DNA from: Homalodisca vitripennis
Lineage: Eukaryota > Arthropoda > Insecta > Hemiptera > Cicadellidae
Direction: 5' to 3'
Length of the DNA stretch: 64,000 nt
Assembly: GCF_021130785.1 (NCBI RefSeq)
Contig: NW_025777566.1
Span: 26,071 to 90,070, forward strand
Shown one piece after another: positions 46,346 through 58,008 of the stretch. Both the position numbers and the translations under genes were made by a program. The first letter of the stretch is position 1. Each line of letters begins with the position of its first letter. Under the pieces are notes generated by a model. It was not told the origin of the DNA and ran no database searches. It saw only the letters and a list, made by a program, of their open reading frames with translations.

Positions 46346-46739
46346 GATTTGTAGATACAGTTTTGAGTAATCATAACAAAAATAATATCATCTGTTGCGA
46401 AAGTTCTAATATATAAGGTATGAAAAAAACTCGAGTTAATTTTCAAACAAACAATAATTCAAGTAGGCCTAACATTTTAATAAATAATGAAAATTACGAG
46501 TACTTCATGATGGTCATTACTACTCGTATTTATAAATTGAATTATGGACGAATATAAATATTTGGTAGGCTGAGGTGTCCTGCGAAACACACAAAAAATA
46601 TAAAAAGGCGCATACTACAAAGCACATATACTTTATTATAAAGTTATCTAACGCTCAGGCTTTAAGTTCAACAAAAAATTCATTTTATAGACAAATATAC
46701 ATCATAACTTAGCGCCCTCTAATGGTTGGCTATTTGAAT

Positions 46740-46935
46740 TACGTTACTGTCTCGTAATTGCAAGATATAATGTGCAGGCGTCTTGAAAACTTTAAAAATT
46801 GAAATAGCTTCAATTTTTAAATCTAAACCATTCTCGGATACACCTGAAGGCACACACAAAATTTCATTAAAACCGGTCCAGTCGTTTAGGAGGAGTTCAA
46901 TGACATACACACGCACACAAGTAATGTGTATCCTC
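46740..46935 (+). mobile_element. second degenerate non-LTR 3' tail
   Basis: CAAAATTTCATTAAAACCGG, CCAGTCGTTTAGGAGGAGTT and ACACACGCACACAAGTAATG follow the pattern of insect RTE-type tails but differ from the copy at 46160. Short, non-coding, relic only. Confidence 0.45.
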
Positions 46936-47039
46936 AAGTTGTTTTTAGGAATCAGAAATTTTTATTATTTACTATGTAAAACCTCTTTCATCAAATAATT
47001 CCAATAATTTTTAAAGATGATAAAATTAGGAATCGTAAA

Positions 47040-47112
47040 GTATTACATTATACTATATTATGTTATACTATATTATATTATACTATATTATACTATCCTA
47101 TATTATATTATT
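47040..47112 (+). repeat. AT-rich minisatellite (TATACTATATTA units)
   Basis: Repeats of TATACTATATTATA and TATTATAT variants over about 70 bp. Confidence 0.75.
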
Positions 47113-47425
47113 GATTTAACTTATTTTGTATTGTATAGAGTGATCCAGACCGTCTGGGCCACTGTTTTTAGAGTTATACGTGATAAGATATAAGTGAACT
47201 CCGTTTAAACTGTAACCCCCTGCTCCCTATTTTGTGGCCTAAGAATTCGATAACATTATTTTTAACCATAAAAAATCTGTAAGGGGAATGTTTTTGGGGG
47301 TGAGGGTTGTTTTAGGGAAATGTTTAAATGAAAGAGTAGGGCTCATGGTACCTCATTTTAGTGGCCTCTTTGCACAGTCCATTTAAAAAAAAAACTTCAA
47401 TTTATCTCGCTGTAAATGTACAGTT

Positions 47426-47437
47426 ACAAAATCTAAA
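47426..47437 (+). repeat. 12-bp target site duplication, left copy (LINE)
   Basis: ACAAAATCTAAA here is repeated exactly at 53713-53724, directly after the TAA-rich tail of the LINE. This fixes both ends of the insertion. Confidence 0.88.
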
Positions 47438-48152
47438 CCGTCCTGGGTATGACGTTAAACTGCCCACTCCCACCAAACCATTCCCCCAATTCCTACCCAA
47501 TCCCTTAAACTGCCTACTCTGTGTCCCTTCTCTTCGCACCAGGGTCTATTCTATGGTCTGCATTTCTTCCTTCTTTGTGCAGCCCTCGTTTTTTCTTACT
47601 TCTTTCCTATCCATGTTCTACCTTCTTTTTCCATTTTTCTCCGTAGGGGAGCGCCCTGCCCGGACGCTTTAAGGTTGGCGACCTTTCGTACCCCTGAGCT
47701 GGTGCCAGACTATTGTCCCAACCTGGCACCTCACCCTATCTAACCGAAAACTCCTAATCCTGCCCCGACTGGGTCGTGTTGTTGTTTGCTGGGAGTGCCG
47801 GAACTGCTACACAGATCCTCGAGCATGCCCGTGTTCGGGGCTGTGTGGTAGCGGAAGGCTGATGTGAGCTAGCTCTGCCGAGGCATAACAATATACATGA
47901 ACCCTGGTGCCAGCCACTTCGGTCCCTGGTCAGGAAGTGAGTAATGGACAGATATGTCGGAGATTTCTGTTGCCACGTGCGAGCCCGAGCCGTGCGTGAA
48001 TTCCCGGCTCGGTTAAACGAGATAACACCGGGCCCCGGGGAACTGGGGTGGGGCTGCCTGCCAAGCTACGGCTGACAGGTATCCTAGGGTATACCCGTTC
48101 CCGGTGTCTCGGCCTGCACCTTTACTCACGATGCGCTGGTAAACTACAAATT
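47438..48152 (+). other. 5' leader of the LINE
   Basis: Non-coding, GC-richer than the host flanks (for example CCCTGCCCGGACGC near 47652 and GGGCCCCGGGG near 48030). It contains pyrimidine-rich blocks near 47460-47640. In I-type elements the internal promoter lies in the first bases of the leader, which here would be near 47438; no motif can be proven. Confidence 0.6.
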
Positions 48153-49601
48153 ATGGATGTGGACAATGAACCCTTACCTTACGGGCAAAACACGCAACGA
48201 GTAGTAACAAGAGAATCGAGTAATGATTTAGATAAAAAACGTCCCCACTCTTCAGAATCCGAAGATGGGGAAGAAATAAGTAAACAGATAAGACTAAGTA
48301 ATACAAGTAACTCAAACAAACAGTATCTTCCTACGCCACTTTTCCTTGTGTTTAAACACAAAAACAAGAGCGACAATCTGTCCAAAGTGAGTCCCTTTGT
48401 GATCAACAAGGCATTAGTCGGAGCAGGCGGTTCGCCGTCATCGGTCAGGAAACTTCGTAACGGAACTATCCTGGTTGAGGCGGTGAACGCTCTACAAGCT
48501 CAGAAGTTCCTCTCCATGAAGACTTTTTACGATCAGGTAGAAATCACTGTACAGCCTCATAAATCTCTAAATTGCAGTAAGGGAATAGTTTTCAGTCGCG
48601 AGATGCTGTGTTGCTCAGAAGCGGAACTGAAGGAAGAGTTAAAGGATTCTCTCGTCACTGATGTGGTGAGAATAACGAGGGTCGAGAATGGTGTACCAAC
48701 ACCCACACCAGGTCACATTTTGACCTTCGCCCTCCCTCACCCACCAGCCACGATTAGAGCAGGATACCTTTCTCTTCAAGTTAAACCTTACTTCAGAAAT
48801 CCCCAAAGATGTTTCAGATGCCAGCGTTTCGGACATTCGAGCAAAACATGCAGCGGCTTAGAGACATGTAGCAGATGTGGTCAAAGTGGCCACAATGACA
48901 AAGATTGCACAAGCGGAGAAGAGCACTGTGTGAACAGTAAGGGCAAGCATTCTTCAAGCTCTCGCAGTTGCAAGATTTATTTGGAGGAGAAAGAGATATT
49001 GAAGTTAGTTACACTAGAAAAACTGTCTTTTGGCGACGCCCGTAAGGAGTATAGGAGACGACTTGGACAAACTCCAAGAAAAGACATCTCCTACTCTCAG
49101 GCCGCTTCTGCTCCTCCAGCCCAGCCCGCACAGTGCTCCTCCTGCTCCGCCCTGGAGGGCATGGTGCGAGAACTCACTAAACAGGTCGCTGCCTTGGTGC
49201 AGCAGTTAAATGCCAAGGCCTTGCCGCAAACACAAGCGAGTAGTCATACTACTTCTGCCCCCGTAGCACAGGGACCCCCGAAACAAACAGGAGCCATTCC
49301 CAGGCCAGTTTCTGTGTCCGTGGCACCCGCTAAAGGTAAAGAACGACCATCTAACCATTCCAAAACGGCGGAGGAAAGGAAGTCTCTCCAAGAGAGACTT
49401 AAAACCCAAATCCGATCGAAAGCTCAGGCGAGAACAAAGGGAAGCACTGTTTCACCCCCCACTCCCAGCTCTTCTCAACTTTCCATAGTTGATGAGGATG
49501 AAATGGGAGATGACCTTCTGCTTCGATCGGAATTTCAAACAACTCAAGGTACATTTAAACTTAATAAAAATAAAAACAGACAGAAAATTACATACAGTTA
49601 A
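48153..49601 (+). CDS. LINE ORF1, gag-like nucleic-acid-binding protein
   Basis: 482 residues starting at ATG 48153 (MDVDNEPLPYGQ); an upstream in-frame extension lacks an ATG. The acidic, charged N-terminal part is followed by an RRM-like region around residues 85-200 (KLRNGTILVEA). Then come two standard CCHC knuckles, CFRCQRFGHSSKTC starting near residue 220 and CSRCGQSGHNDKDC near 239. A third knuckle has Ser in place of its second Cys (CVNSKGKHSSSSRSC). The C-terminal third is Pro/Gln/Lys-rich and low in complexity. The protein coats the LINE RNA to form the RNP. The stop is seven bases before the ORF2 ATG, so ORF2 is probably reached by reinitiation or coupling. Confidence 0.9.
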   Translation: MDVDNEPLPYGQNTQRVVTRESSNDLDKKRPHSSESEDGEEISKQIRLSNTSNSNKQYLPTPLFLVFKHKNKSDNLSKVSPFVINKALVGAGGSPSSVRKLRNGTILVEAVNALQAQKFLSMKTFYDQVEITVQPHKSLNCSKGIVFSREMLCCSEAELKEELKDSLVTDVVRITRVENGVPTPTPGHILTFALPHPPATIRAGYLSLQVKPYFRNPQRCFRCQRFGHSSKTCSGLETCSRCGQSGHNDKDCTSGEEHCVNSKGKHSSSSRSCKIYLEEKEILKLVTLEKLSFGDARKEYRRRLGQTPRKDISYSQAASAPPAQPAQCSSCSALEGMVRELTKQVAALVQQLNAKALPQTQASSHTTSAPVAQGPPKQTGAIPRPVSVSVAPAKGKERPSNHSKTAEERKSLQERLKTQIRSKAQARTKGSTVSPPTPSSSQLSIVDEDEMGDDLLLRSEFQTTQGTFKLNKNKNRQKITYS

Positions 49602-49608
49602 ATAAAAC

Positions 49609-52600
49609 ATGAACGAATTTAAAATTATCCAATGGAATATTAATGGTTATCGCGGACATTTGGAAAATGTAAAACATCTTTTACAAACCAAAACACCTCA
49701 TGTAATTAGCATCCAAGAGACTAAACTCCACCCGGGATGCCAAACCCCCTTGAGGGGATTTGACATCTTTCGTGAAGATTTCCCTCACGACGGGCATGCC
49801 TGTGGTGGTGTTGCTCTATTCGTGGATGAATCCCTAGGTGCCTCTGAGGTGCCCCTCCAATCCAATCTCCAATGTGTTTGTGTGTCAATCCAAGTTCCGT
49901 TTAAACTGTATATATGTACTGTCTACTTTCCACCAATCCCAATCACCCTCTGTCAAGGTGATCTCGAGGCCAGTTACCGAAGCCCTTCTTCTCCTAGGCG
50001 ACTTCAATGCCCACCACAACATTTGGGGGTCAGACCATTCCACACCAAGAGGAAACTTGGTCGCAAGAGTCCTCGGAGATCAAAACATCTTCGTCCTTAA
50101 TGACGGATCCCCAACTTACCTGTGTCCAAGGACGGGAGGTCGGTCTGCTATAGATTTATCTATATGCAGTCCAGAACTTGCTCATAGATTCGACTGGGAG
50201 GTCCTCTCCGACACATTCGGGAGTGATCACTTCCCAATTCAGATCAAAATACCTGATTCTTCGTTGAATATCACTAGAAGACCAAAATGGATCATATTCA
50301 TCGATAAAGGTGACTGGGATAAATTCCAAAAACAATTTACATTACTTGATATAAATACTCCATTGGACATAAATACTGTAGTAGAACTTTTTACAAACTC
50401 TATAATAACAGCAGCTCAGGATAGCATTCCGAAGACATCACCCGAACCAAGACGAAAAAATGTTCCTTGGTGGACAGAGGAGTGTTCGAGAGCATTGCGA
50501 GAGCGAAGACGCGCCCTGCGAAGATTCAACAAACGCCCAACCCAAGAAAATCTTGAAACCTACCGGTTCCATAGGGCAAAAACGCGACGAGTCTTCAGAA
50601 ATTCCCGAAGAACCTCATGGCAAAATTTCGTGACCACAATATCTCGAACAACTCCAAAGGCCGAAGTATGGAGAAGGTTAAGGTCGGTGTGCGGCAAATC
50701 CCAACCTTTGCCAATTTTGGGACTCAAGTCGGGCGGAGACGTTGTGACTGATCCCCGGGATGTTGCCGACCTGTTGGCCTCCTCTATATCGGAGGTTTCA
50801 AAACGTTCGTCTTACTGTCCTGAGTTTTTGATATATAAGCAATATTCTGAACAAATAGACATACTACTCAACAATCCAAATCCATGTCCCTTAAATATAA
50901 GTTTTTCTATGCAGGAGTTGGACTCCGCACTGTCATGTACTTCCAACTCTGCTCCTGGTCCGGATGACGTGCACTATGCCATGCTTAGACATTTACCCTC
51001 AGAGGGTAAGGGGGCCCTCTTAGCGCTCTACAATAGAGTGTTTGAGGAACAAACTTTCCCACTAGCATGGCGTAAATCCCACGTTATCCCCTTATACAAA
51101 CCGGGACAGGACAAACTATCTCCGTCTAGTTACCGGCCCATCTCGCTTACCAGCTGCCTTTCTAAGGTGTTGGAGCGGATGGTAAACCGTAGGCTAATCT
51201 GGTTCCTCGAAAAGAACAATCTCCTTTCGAGAGAGCAATGCGGCTTTCGCCAAGGACGATCGACGTTGGACCTCATGGTTTCCATTGAGACAACCATACG
51301 TGACGCATTCCTTGGGGGAAAGCAAGTAGTCGCTGTATTTTTTGACCTGAAAAAGGCATATGACACAGCGTGGCGGAGAGGCATCATTAACACTTTCCAG
51401 GCATGGGGAGTGAGTGGTAATATGCTGGCTTTCATTCAGGGGTTCATGTCTGACCGTACATTTCAGGTTAGACTAGGGACAAACCTATCCAGCACAACCA
51501 ATCTGGAGAACGGGGTACCACAGGGAAGCGTTTTGAGCTGCACGTTATTCGCCGTCGCCATAAACGGCATAACGGCTTGTGTCCGCCATCCTGTACGCTG
51601 TTCTTTGTTTGTGGACGACTTCGCCGTTTACGTCTCTGCAAGAAGACTTGTTACGGCGGAGCGTTCCCTGCAGCTAACTATAAAGCGACTAGAGGAATGG
51701 AGTAGGCGGACGGGATTTTCGTTCTCTTCTTCCAAAACACAATGTATAACATTCTCCAGACTAAGAAACTATTTAGAACCGTCACTTACCTTGAACAGAT
51801 CCCGAATAACATCAAGTCGGACTGTGAGATTCTTGGGTCTTACATTTGATTCCCGACTTACATGGATCCCTCACTTAAAATCCCTTAAGGCAAAATGTCT
51901 ACAAAGGCTAAATATGCTTCGAGTTCTTACTGGGACCAAGTGGGGCGCGGACAGGACATGTATGCTACGTTTCTACAAAGCTTTTGTCCGTTCGTGCCTT
52001 GACTATGGTTCTCAGGTTTATTCTTCTGCCCGGCCAAACGCATTAGGAATGCTTGACTCGATTCACCACTCTGCGATCAGGTTGGCTACTGGAGCTTTTC
52101 GTTCAAGCCCTACACCTAGCTTATTAGCGGAGGCTAGTGAACCAATGCTGGATATGAGACGCAAGCAACTTGCCATAAATTATTTTCACTCCCTTAAAGC
52201 CAAGCCCGAAAATCCGGCATATGAACACGTATTTGAAAATTACTTGATCGAAGTCTATGCTAATCGCCTTAACATATCAGCTCCATTTGGACTAAGGGCT
52301 AAAGCGCTTCTGTCGGACCTTGGTATCGAGGAGTACCAAGTAAGCCAATGCTACCAGAGTGATATCCCTCCCTGGTTAGTATTAAGTCCCGAAGTTGTCC
52401 TGTCACTTCACAAGTACAAGAAATAAAACACTTCTAATTTAGTGTTCACGCAGGCTTTCCGGGAACTCCTGAGTGCTCGGGCACCTTGCGACATAATTTA
52501 CACTGATGGATCTAGGTCTGAGAATGGCACCGGATGTGCGTTCATAACGGCGAGTCGTGAGTATAGATTCTGTCTGCCCTCTGTAGCGTCAGTCTACACG

Positions 52601-53293
52601 GCAGAACTGACCGCTATTTTGAAAGCATTGAACATCGTCTGCCCCAGGACCAGAAGGCTGGTCATCTGCTCCGACTCGCTTAGTAGTCTGCAAGCAATCA
52701 AGGACATGTATCCAAAACATGTCCTTGTGCGCGACATCCGATGTGCCATTCACAGACTTCAAGTCCAAAATATACAGGTTGTTCTGGTGTGGGTGCCCGG
52801 TCACGCGGGAATTCCCGGAAATGAGCTTGCCGACAGGGCTGCTGGGAGTGCTCATGAGCTTCCTCCTTTTACTGCTATGGTGACAGGGTCAGACCTAAAG
52901 CCAATGGTGAAGGAGAAGTTAAGACGAGTTTGGGGTGATTCTTGGTCTCGGACGGTGTGCAACAAGCTGAGAGCCATAAAACACACAGTAGCTCCCTGGG
53001 GGACAGCCATCCGCGAGAACCGCAGAGAGGAAGTAGTGCTGTGTCGGTTGCGAATCCGTCACGCGCTGCTGACTCACGGGTACCTCATGAGTCGCGGGGA
53101 TCCCCCGGAGTGTGCGCGTTGTGGAGTGGCTTTGAGTGTTGAGCATATTTTGGTCGAATGCCGTAATTATGCAACTCTAAGACGATCTTGTCAGCTCCCA
53201 GCAAGTCTATTCGATCTGTTGGGGGATGATGAGTCAGTCATTGTAAAGCTTTTTGAATTCTTAAGAAGAACGAGTCTTATCTCAAAGATTTGA
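49609..53293 (+). pseudogene. LINE ORF2: endonuclease, reverse transcriptase and RNase H, with one frameshift and one stop
   Basis: Begins MNEFKIIQWNINGYRG at 49609. The frame shifts by one base around 49935-49975, inside the endonuclease, and continues to a TAA at 52424-52426. The RNase H part follows in the same frame to 53293. Endonuclease residues: Asn of NINGYRG, Glu of QETKL, LLGDFNAHHNIWGS, and Asp/His of GSDHFPI. Reverse transcriptase: YRPISLTSCLSKVLE, Asp of FFDLKKAYDTAW, QGSVLSCTLF and the catalytic LFVDDFAVY. RNase H: YTDGS, AELTAILKAL, CSDSLSSLQA and PGHAGIPGNELAD, so its acidic set looks complete. A CARCGV...VEHILVEC zinc-like motif closes the protein. All catalytic signatures survive, so decay is recent or the breaks are read errors. 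Confidence 0.9.
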
Positions 53294-53712
53294 TCTGAGC
53301 GAGTACCTGTTAAGTTATATAAACTTTGTCCTTCTATTTATTGTTATTTGTTATTGTTATTTGTTATTAGTGAGGGTGGGTCCCTTTACAACCTTACCTT
53401 CACTAACTTACCTGGTTTTAGCATTATATTGTTGTTATATTTATTATCGTTATTATTTATATGACATATTTTAACTATTGGGCCCCTTTACAGCCTCTCG
53501 GCTATTTTTTTTATTTAGTTTTAGTCCTCTGTTCACTGCTGTTGTTTTTCTTATTGTCTTAATGTGATAATCTTCTTTGACACAGCGATCCGCTGTCTAT
53601 CCTTTGTACTGATAACGTGACACCATATTTTAAAGTGTAGGTGTCCATTAACCCTACGGGCATTGATAACCTCCGTGTTTTATGCCCTTATAAATAATAA
53701 TAAAAAATAATA
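53294..53712 (+). other. 3' UTR and TAA-rich tail of the LINE
   Basis: AT-rich region with TTATTGTTATTTGTTATT repeats and two similar GGGxCCCTTTACAxCCT segments (about 53377 and 53480). It ends in AATAATAATAAAAAATAATA, typical of I-type elements, immediately before the right target site duplication. Confidence 0.75.
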
Positions 53713-53724
53713 ACAAAATCTAAA
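53713..53724 (+). repeat. 12-bp target site duplication, right copy (LINE)
   Basis: Exact repeat of 47426-47437. Confidence 0.88.
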
Positions 53725-56700
53725 TGTCTATGCCGATCAGTAACCTCAGGTCTATATAGGTTTAAATAATTTCAAAGTAGGCTAGGACTTCAAATATTTT
53801 TATTCACATTTAAGGTATAAATAGGAGAGATGGTATATACATAGTGTGAATAATCATTCCAGGTATGGAACAGCTTTGATTGCTGTTATGACTAACCGAT
53901 ATTGTAACATCAATCACTAATTTGCAGACAATAATATAAACCAAAAACTTAAATTTCACTGACACATATTAATCGTTACATTATTTAAACACCAAACTAA
54001 TCACTTCTTAATTTAAATTGAGATTGTTAATCTAAATCTGTATTTATATTATTACACTGTTTTAGGAATACTTTTCAAGTTAGCTCTTTGGTGATCACTA
54101 CGAACACATTTTAGTTCAACAGTATAACAACTACAAAACCCCCAAAACCCTTGAATCTCTCCAATTATTAGTAGTTGCAACTTTTCAACTATAAATATTT
54201 ATTTTGAAAAACGACATATTTTTACAACCACAAAGCTTTTATATTAGAATCTGAGGCTTTTATTATTTAATTGTCATGTCTTGAGGTAATAACTCGGAAC
54301 TATTTTGGAAATTTTTTTTATAGTAATCATCGAATTTTTTAGTAAATTCTATGGAAATCGGTTATAACCGTTCATTTCACAAATCCATCGTACTCAAATA
54401 TTCGTGTTATTAATTTTGTTCAAATTAGGACAGAAGCTGTGGAGTAAAATGATGGGAGTTTTCAAGTCGGGAGTATGTGTCAAGATAATGAGCTGAGAGG
54501 GGAAATTTACGTAATGACAATCACAGATTCAGGAATAATTAGGGACTTACCATTAATCTAATGGTACCTAATAACGTCCTGTAGAAGCTGCAGCCTATGG
54601 GCCATACGGGATGACCTATGAAGAATAATGTTATGAGCCGGCAGTAGTGGAGCGGTCTTGGGTTTTGCCAACAAGAACATTGTTGAACTCCAAACCCCAA
54701 ACTTCCTTATTGTTATTACAAAATTATTTGAAATGCCTTATTTTAAAACCATGATTAATACGCACCCAAACTCTGTTTAGTTTGTAAACAGTAATTACAT
54801 TTTTTTTAAATATTTCAAACGGCAAGGTACAAAATAGTTTTAATTTTTTTCTGAGTAAGCAAAACAATTTTAACGCGTATTAATATATTTTGTATGACAC
54901 CTATCCCATTATTCTTCGACCAAAATAAACACATAAGGATTTGAAGTTGAACATTTATATTTTGGGACTATAATCAAGATGGCTGCTAGTACAGTTGGGT
55001 CTCATGTCAATGTAATGCTTGAGAAATGGTCTAAAAATTTTAGAAAACTAATCTGGTACATATACTATTTTACATGGTGTATAAAGTAAAAGCAAGACCA
55101 ATTTCCCTAGATTACGAATTTCATTAAGGAATGTGAGTATGATAATCTGGGCTTTGCATGCAAATATATCCACACTTACTCCTGCACAAACCTTTTTATA
55201 AGTCCGTATTGCCAACTTTTATTACTTAATTGGCATTTTATACAACATCTGTACGTTGTTTGGTAAATGGCTCTGTTTTTCCTGAGACCGTCTACAATCT
55301 ACATTTACATTTCACAATCCTTACTGAAAATTCAATTGAGCCATTTAAAGATTCAAAATTAGTTGTGACAACTTACAGATAAGGACTAAAACTAAAAGAT
55401 AAGGACAACTTACAGTGACACTCTCAGTAGTTATTGCGCTCCGTTTCATGAAGTTAAGAAAACCCTATATTACTGCGGGATACTGAATGTCGGTAAAAAT
55501 AGTAATACTATATTTGCACAAAATTCGCGGGCGTTGGTCACCAAATAAGAATCTAAAAGACTAGGGTGGTTTTCTCTGCCATTCGTTAGTATATTACGAC
55601 TAGTTTATTATATTTTCTCACATCAATATTAACAAATAATCCTACGGAATAATGTTTTTGAAATACGTAATAATAAACACCCTTATAAGTTTATTCACAG
55701 ATTTTCACAAAACCTTTAAAAACGTCACGTCGCATCGGTACAAAAGTGAAATGAGCTCACTGTATTCAGTGTGCCATTTTACTGCATAAAACGAGACTTA
55801 ATATTATACGCCAATTAAAAAATGACGTTTTAGAATGAGTTCAAATGACTATAAACCAGAAACCGTCAAACTTGACGTCGATGCTGGAAGATTGGCAGTC
55901 GAGTTTGTTTACTTGTCAAACGATTTGCCGCCCGGCCTGCGCTGTGTTTGACTGCTGGAACAGCAGAAAATTAGTTTGAACCCAAATTCCGTTTGATCGT
56001 CAAACGAAATGTGTTGCGTTTTGCTCTTAAGTAAATCGAAGAGCAAAAGAGTTAAAGTAAAAGAGTTCAACTATACTACCTAAACTGAACTTTATTGCGC
56101 ATTCTTTGAATGGAAATAGGATTTGTACGACTTGTAGATTAAAACCTGATGGTTTAGATCAATAGCATTGTTGGCTCATTTACACGACTTTTTCGACATG
56201 GATTCATGTAAGTGCATGTGCATGTTGAAAACGTGTGGTCCTTATACGAGTATCGTCTCTTCAGATGCCTATTTTCTTAACACGTTGACTGCGGCAGACG
56301 CTTTACAGGTTAAATGTTAAAGATGTTAAAATGTCTTAATGGCACTTTCTATACAAAGAATCTAATTTTTTTAATCAAAAACATATCCCTATATTAGACT
56401 CACTTACAAGACAATTGTTGAATTACGTAGATATCAGAAAACAGTGTAATATCTTATAAAAGTAACAATTTTTCAGATTTTAAGAAAATCTAAATGTCTT
56501 GTAACAAATTTTAAATATAATTTTGTTCTGAAATTAAAACGTTTGGTGCTGAAGCCCTTATGTGGTTCTAAAAGGAATAGACTCTTAAATGTGCTACTAA
56601 CGATTTGAATTTTGAAGAATGTTCTATTCTCTGGTCTTGGCGAGTGCTCACATAAGTTTTTATTTTAAACACTCGTAGATCTAAAAATTGAAAGCCGGCA

Positions 56701-57366
56701 ACGATGCAATGGCCTGATATAAATGTACTCAGAAATGAGATATGCAATAATTCAGTTATACATTTTAAATGTATCTTGTATGTTCTACTCTTAATTTTGA
56801 AATTTTTAAAGTATAAGTGATATAATTTCAAATATAAATTATTCAGAGTTCAAAATATGCAAAACATGTTAAATTTATTCTTATTAAGGTATACTCAATC
56901 TTTTTAAATCTATGTTATATAATGAGCTAAGCTGTCTTGATAACGTCAGATCTAGAAGTCCGATATCTATTTGGAAATAAACTATAACCATTCCGTTTAC
57001 CGGCTTGATATTTGTTTAATTGTTAATTTTTTTATACTTATATTTTAAATGTTGATATCTATTGGTGAATATTGACCGTATCGACAGTTTAACTCAAAAA
57101 CTTTAAACGTCGTAAGAGTTAATGTTAATTGGTTGAGATAGAATAGGTTAAACATTCGTTTCAATGTGTATCTCTTTTATGCGCTTCATCAAAATAAGAA
57201 TACAGATCTGAAATATACAAATTATATCTGATACAGAGCCGTGACGTTTCAGTTTCAGTTTTATCCGACTGATGATTAACCAAATATTATGCGTTCTAGG
57301 TGAAGTGATGCCTGTATAAATTAAAGAATTGTGTGTACTGATATTCACTGTAGTATTACTTACAAG
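53725..57366. other. AT-rich region without a supported gene
   Basis: No coding frame longer than about 90 codons, no RNA gene and no tandem array is visible. A GC-richer patch near 55880-55990 (TTGCCGCCCGGCCTGCGCTG) carries repeated TCAAACGA-type words and a CGTCAAACTTGACG palindrome near 55866, without further support. Confidence 0.45.
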
Positions 57367-57402
57367 AATTGGATGGTCTGATGCCAAACTGAACCAACTC
57401 CA
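57367..57402 (+). repeat. left terminal inverted repeat of the DUF7869-like transposon
   Basis: 36 bp starting AATTGGATGGTCTGATGCCA. Its reverse complement is at 60704-60739 with two mismatches (positions 17 and 23). The inner half, CCAAACTGAACCAACTCCA, is the motif that recurs inside the element. Confidence 0.9.
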
Positions 57403-57550
57403 ATTTCAATGTTTTTCCGGTATTGTCATTTCTTACTTTATAAAATACAATACATTCACATGCCAGAGAGAACCATATTAAACAGCTGAGTTTGTGAGGG
57501 AAATTTTATTTTTCTGTTTTACCATACGGGGAATTTTGATTTTGTTTGTG

Positions 57551-58008
57551 TGGCAGACTGAACTAACTCCTGAAAAACATGGCTGACGCATTAGAGTTGG
57601 TTCATGGTGCATCCTCTTCTTTAATAAATAGTGAGTTAAACTCCAGTTTATCCGACTTATTTGAAGATTCTGGCGACGAGTACATCCCACCTCAACATGC
57701 TGAAGATAGTAGTGAAGGTAATATTTCACATTTACTAATTATCTAAGGTCATTTCAATTATATGCAATAGGTTAGTGTACATTAGCATTTCATCTTATGC
57801 CAAAGTGAACTAACTATTCCCTCCATAATATCAGCTGTTGTGGTTGTGTTTTTTGTAACATATTAATGTTGTAGCATTTCAATAGTGTTGTTAACAGATA
57901 TCTGCAATGCACGATATACTATCTGTTGTCATAACTGGGATTTTGGAGTTAGTTCACTCTGGCATACAGTGTTCAGATATTTAAATGATGTTAGTTCATT
58001 CTGGCAGA
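57551..58008. repeat. cluster of TIR-like internal motifs in leader, exon 1 and intron
   Basis: Four copies of the roughly 20-bp motif occur: 57551-57570 and 57798-57820 read TGGCAGACTGAACTAACTCC-like on plus; 57945-57966 and 57990-58008 read GGAGTTAGTTCACTCTGGCA-like, i.e. inverted. Exon 1 also contains GAGTTGGTTCATGGTGC (about 57595). They resemble the TIR inner half and are plausible transposase-binding sites. Confidence 0.75.

Larger units (their letters stand above)
47438..53712 (+). mobile_element. I-clade-like LINE (non-LTR retrotransposon), 6.3 kb, full or nearly full length
   Basis: Bounded by a perfect 12-bp target site duplication. From 5' to 3' it has a 715-bp leader starting CCGTCCTGGG, ORF1 with CCHC knuckles, ORF2 with apurinic-type endonuclease, reverse transcriptase, RNase H and a C-terminal Cys/His motif, a 400-bp 3' UTR, and a tail of TAA-like units (AATAATAATAAAAAATAATA). 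The presence of RNase H with a TAA-rich tail points to the I group (I/Nimb) rather than Jockey or RTE. ORF2 has two breaks, so this copy as read would need its enzymes supplied elsewhere. Confidence 0.9.

Noticed and set aside
42678..47000. Scattered 60-72-codon open frames between the Helitrons and the LINE
   Set aside because: The lengths are within chance for AT-rich DNA. Several overlap tandem repeats, the CA microsatellite or retroposon tails.
47361..47672. Open frame of 103 codons in the LINE leader
   Set aside because: It crosses the target duplication and the LINE boundary, is low in complexity (Phe/Pro/Ser from pyrimidine tracts), and has no family match.
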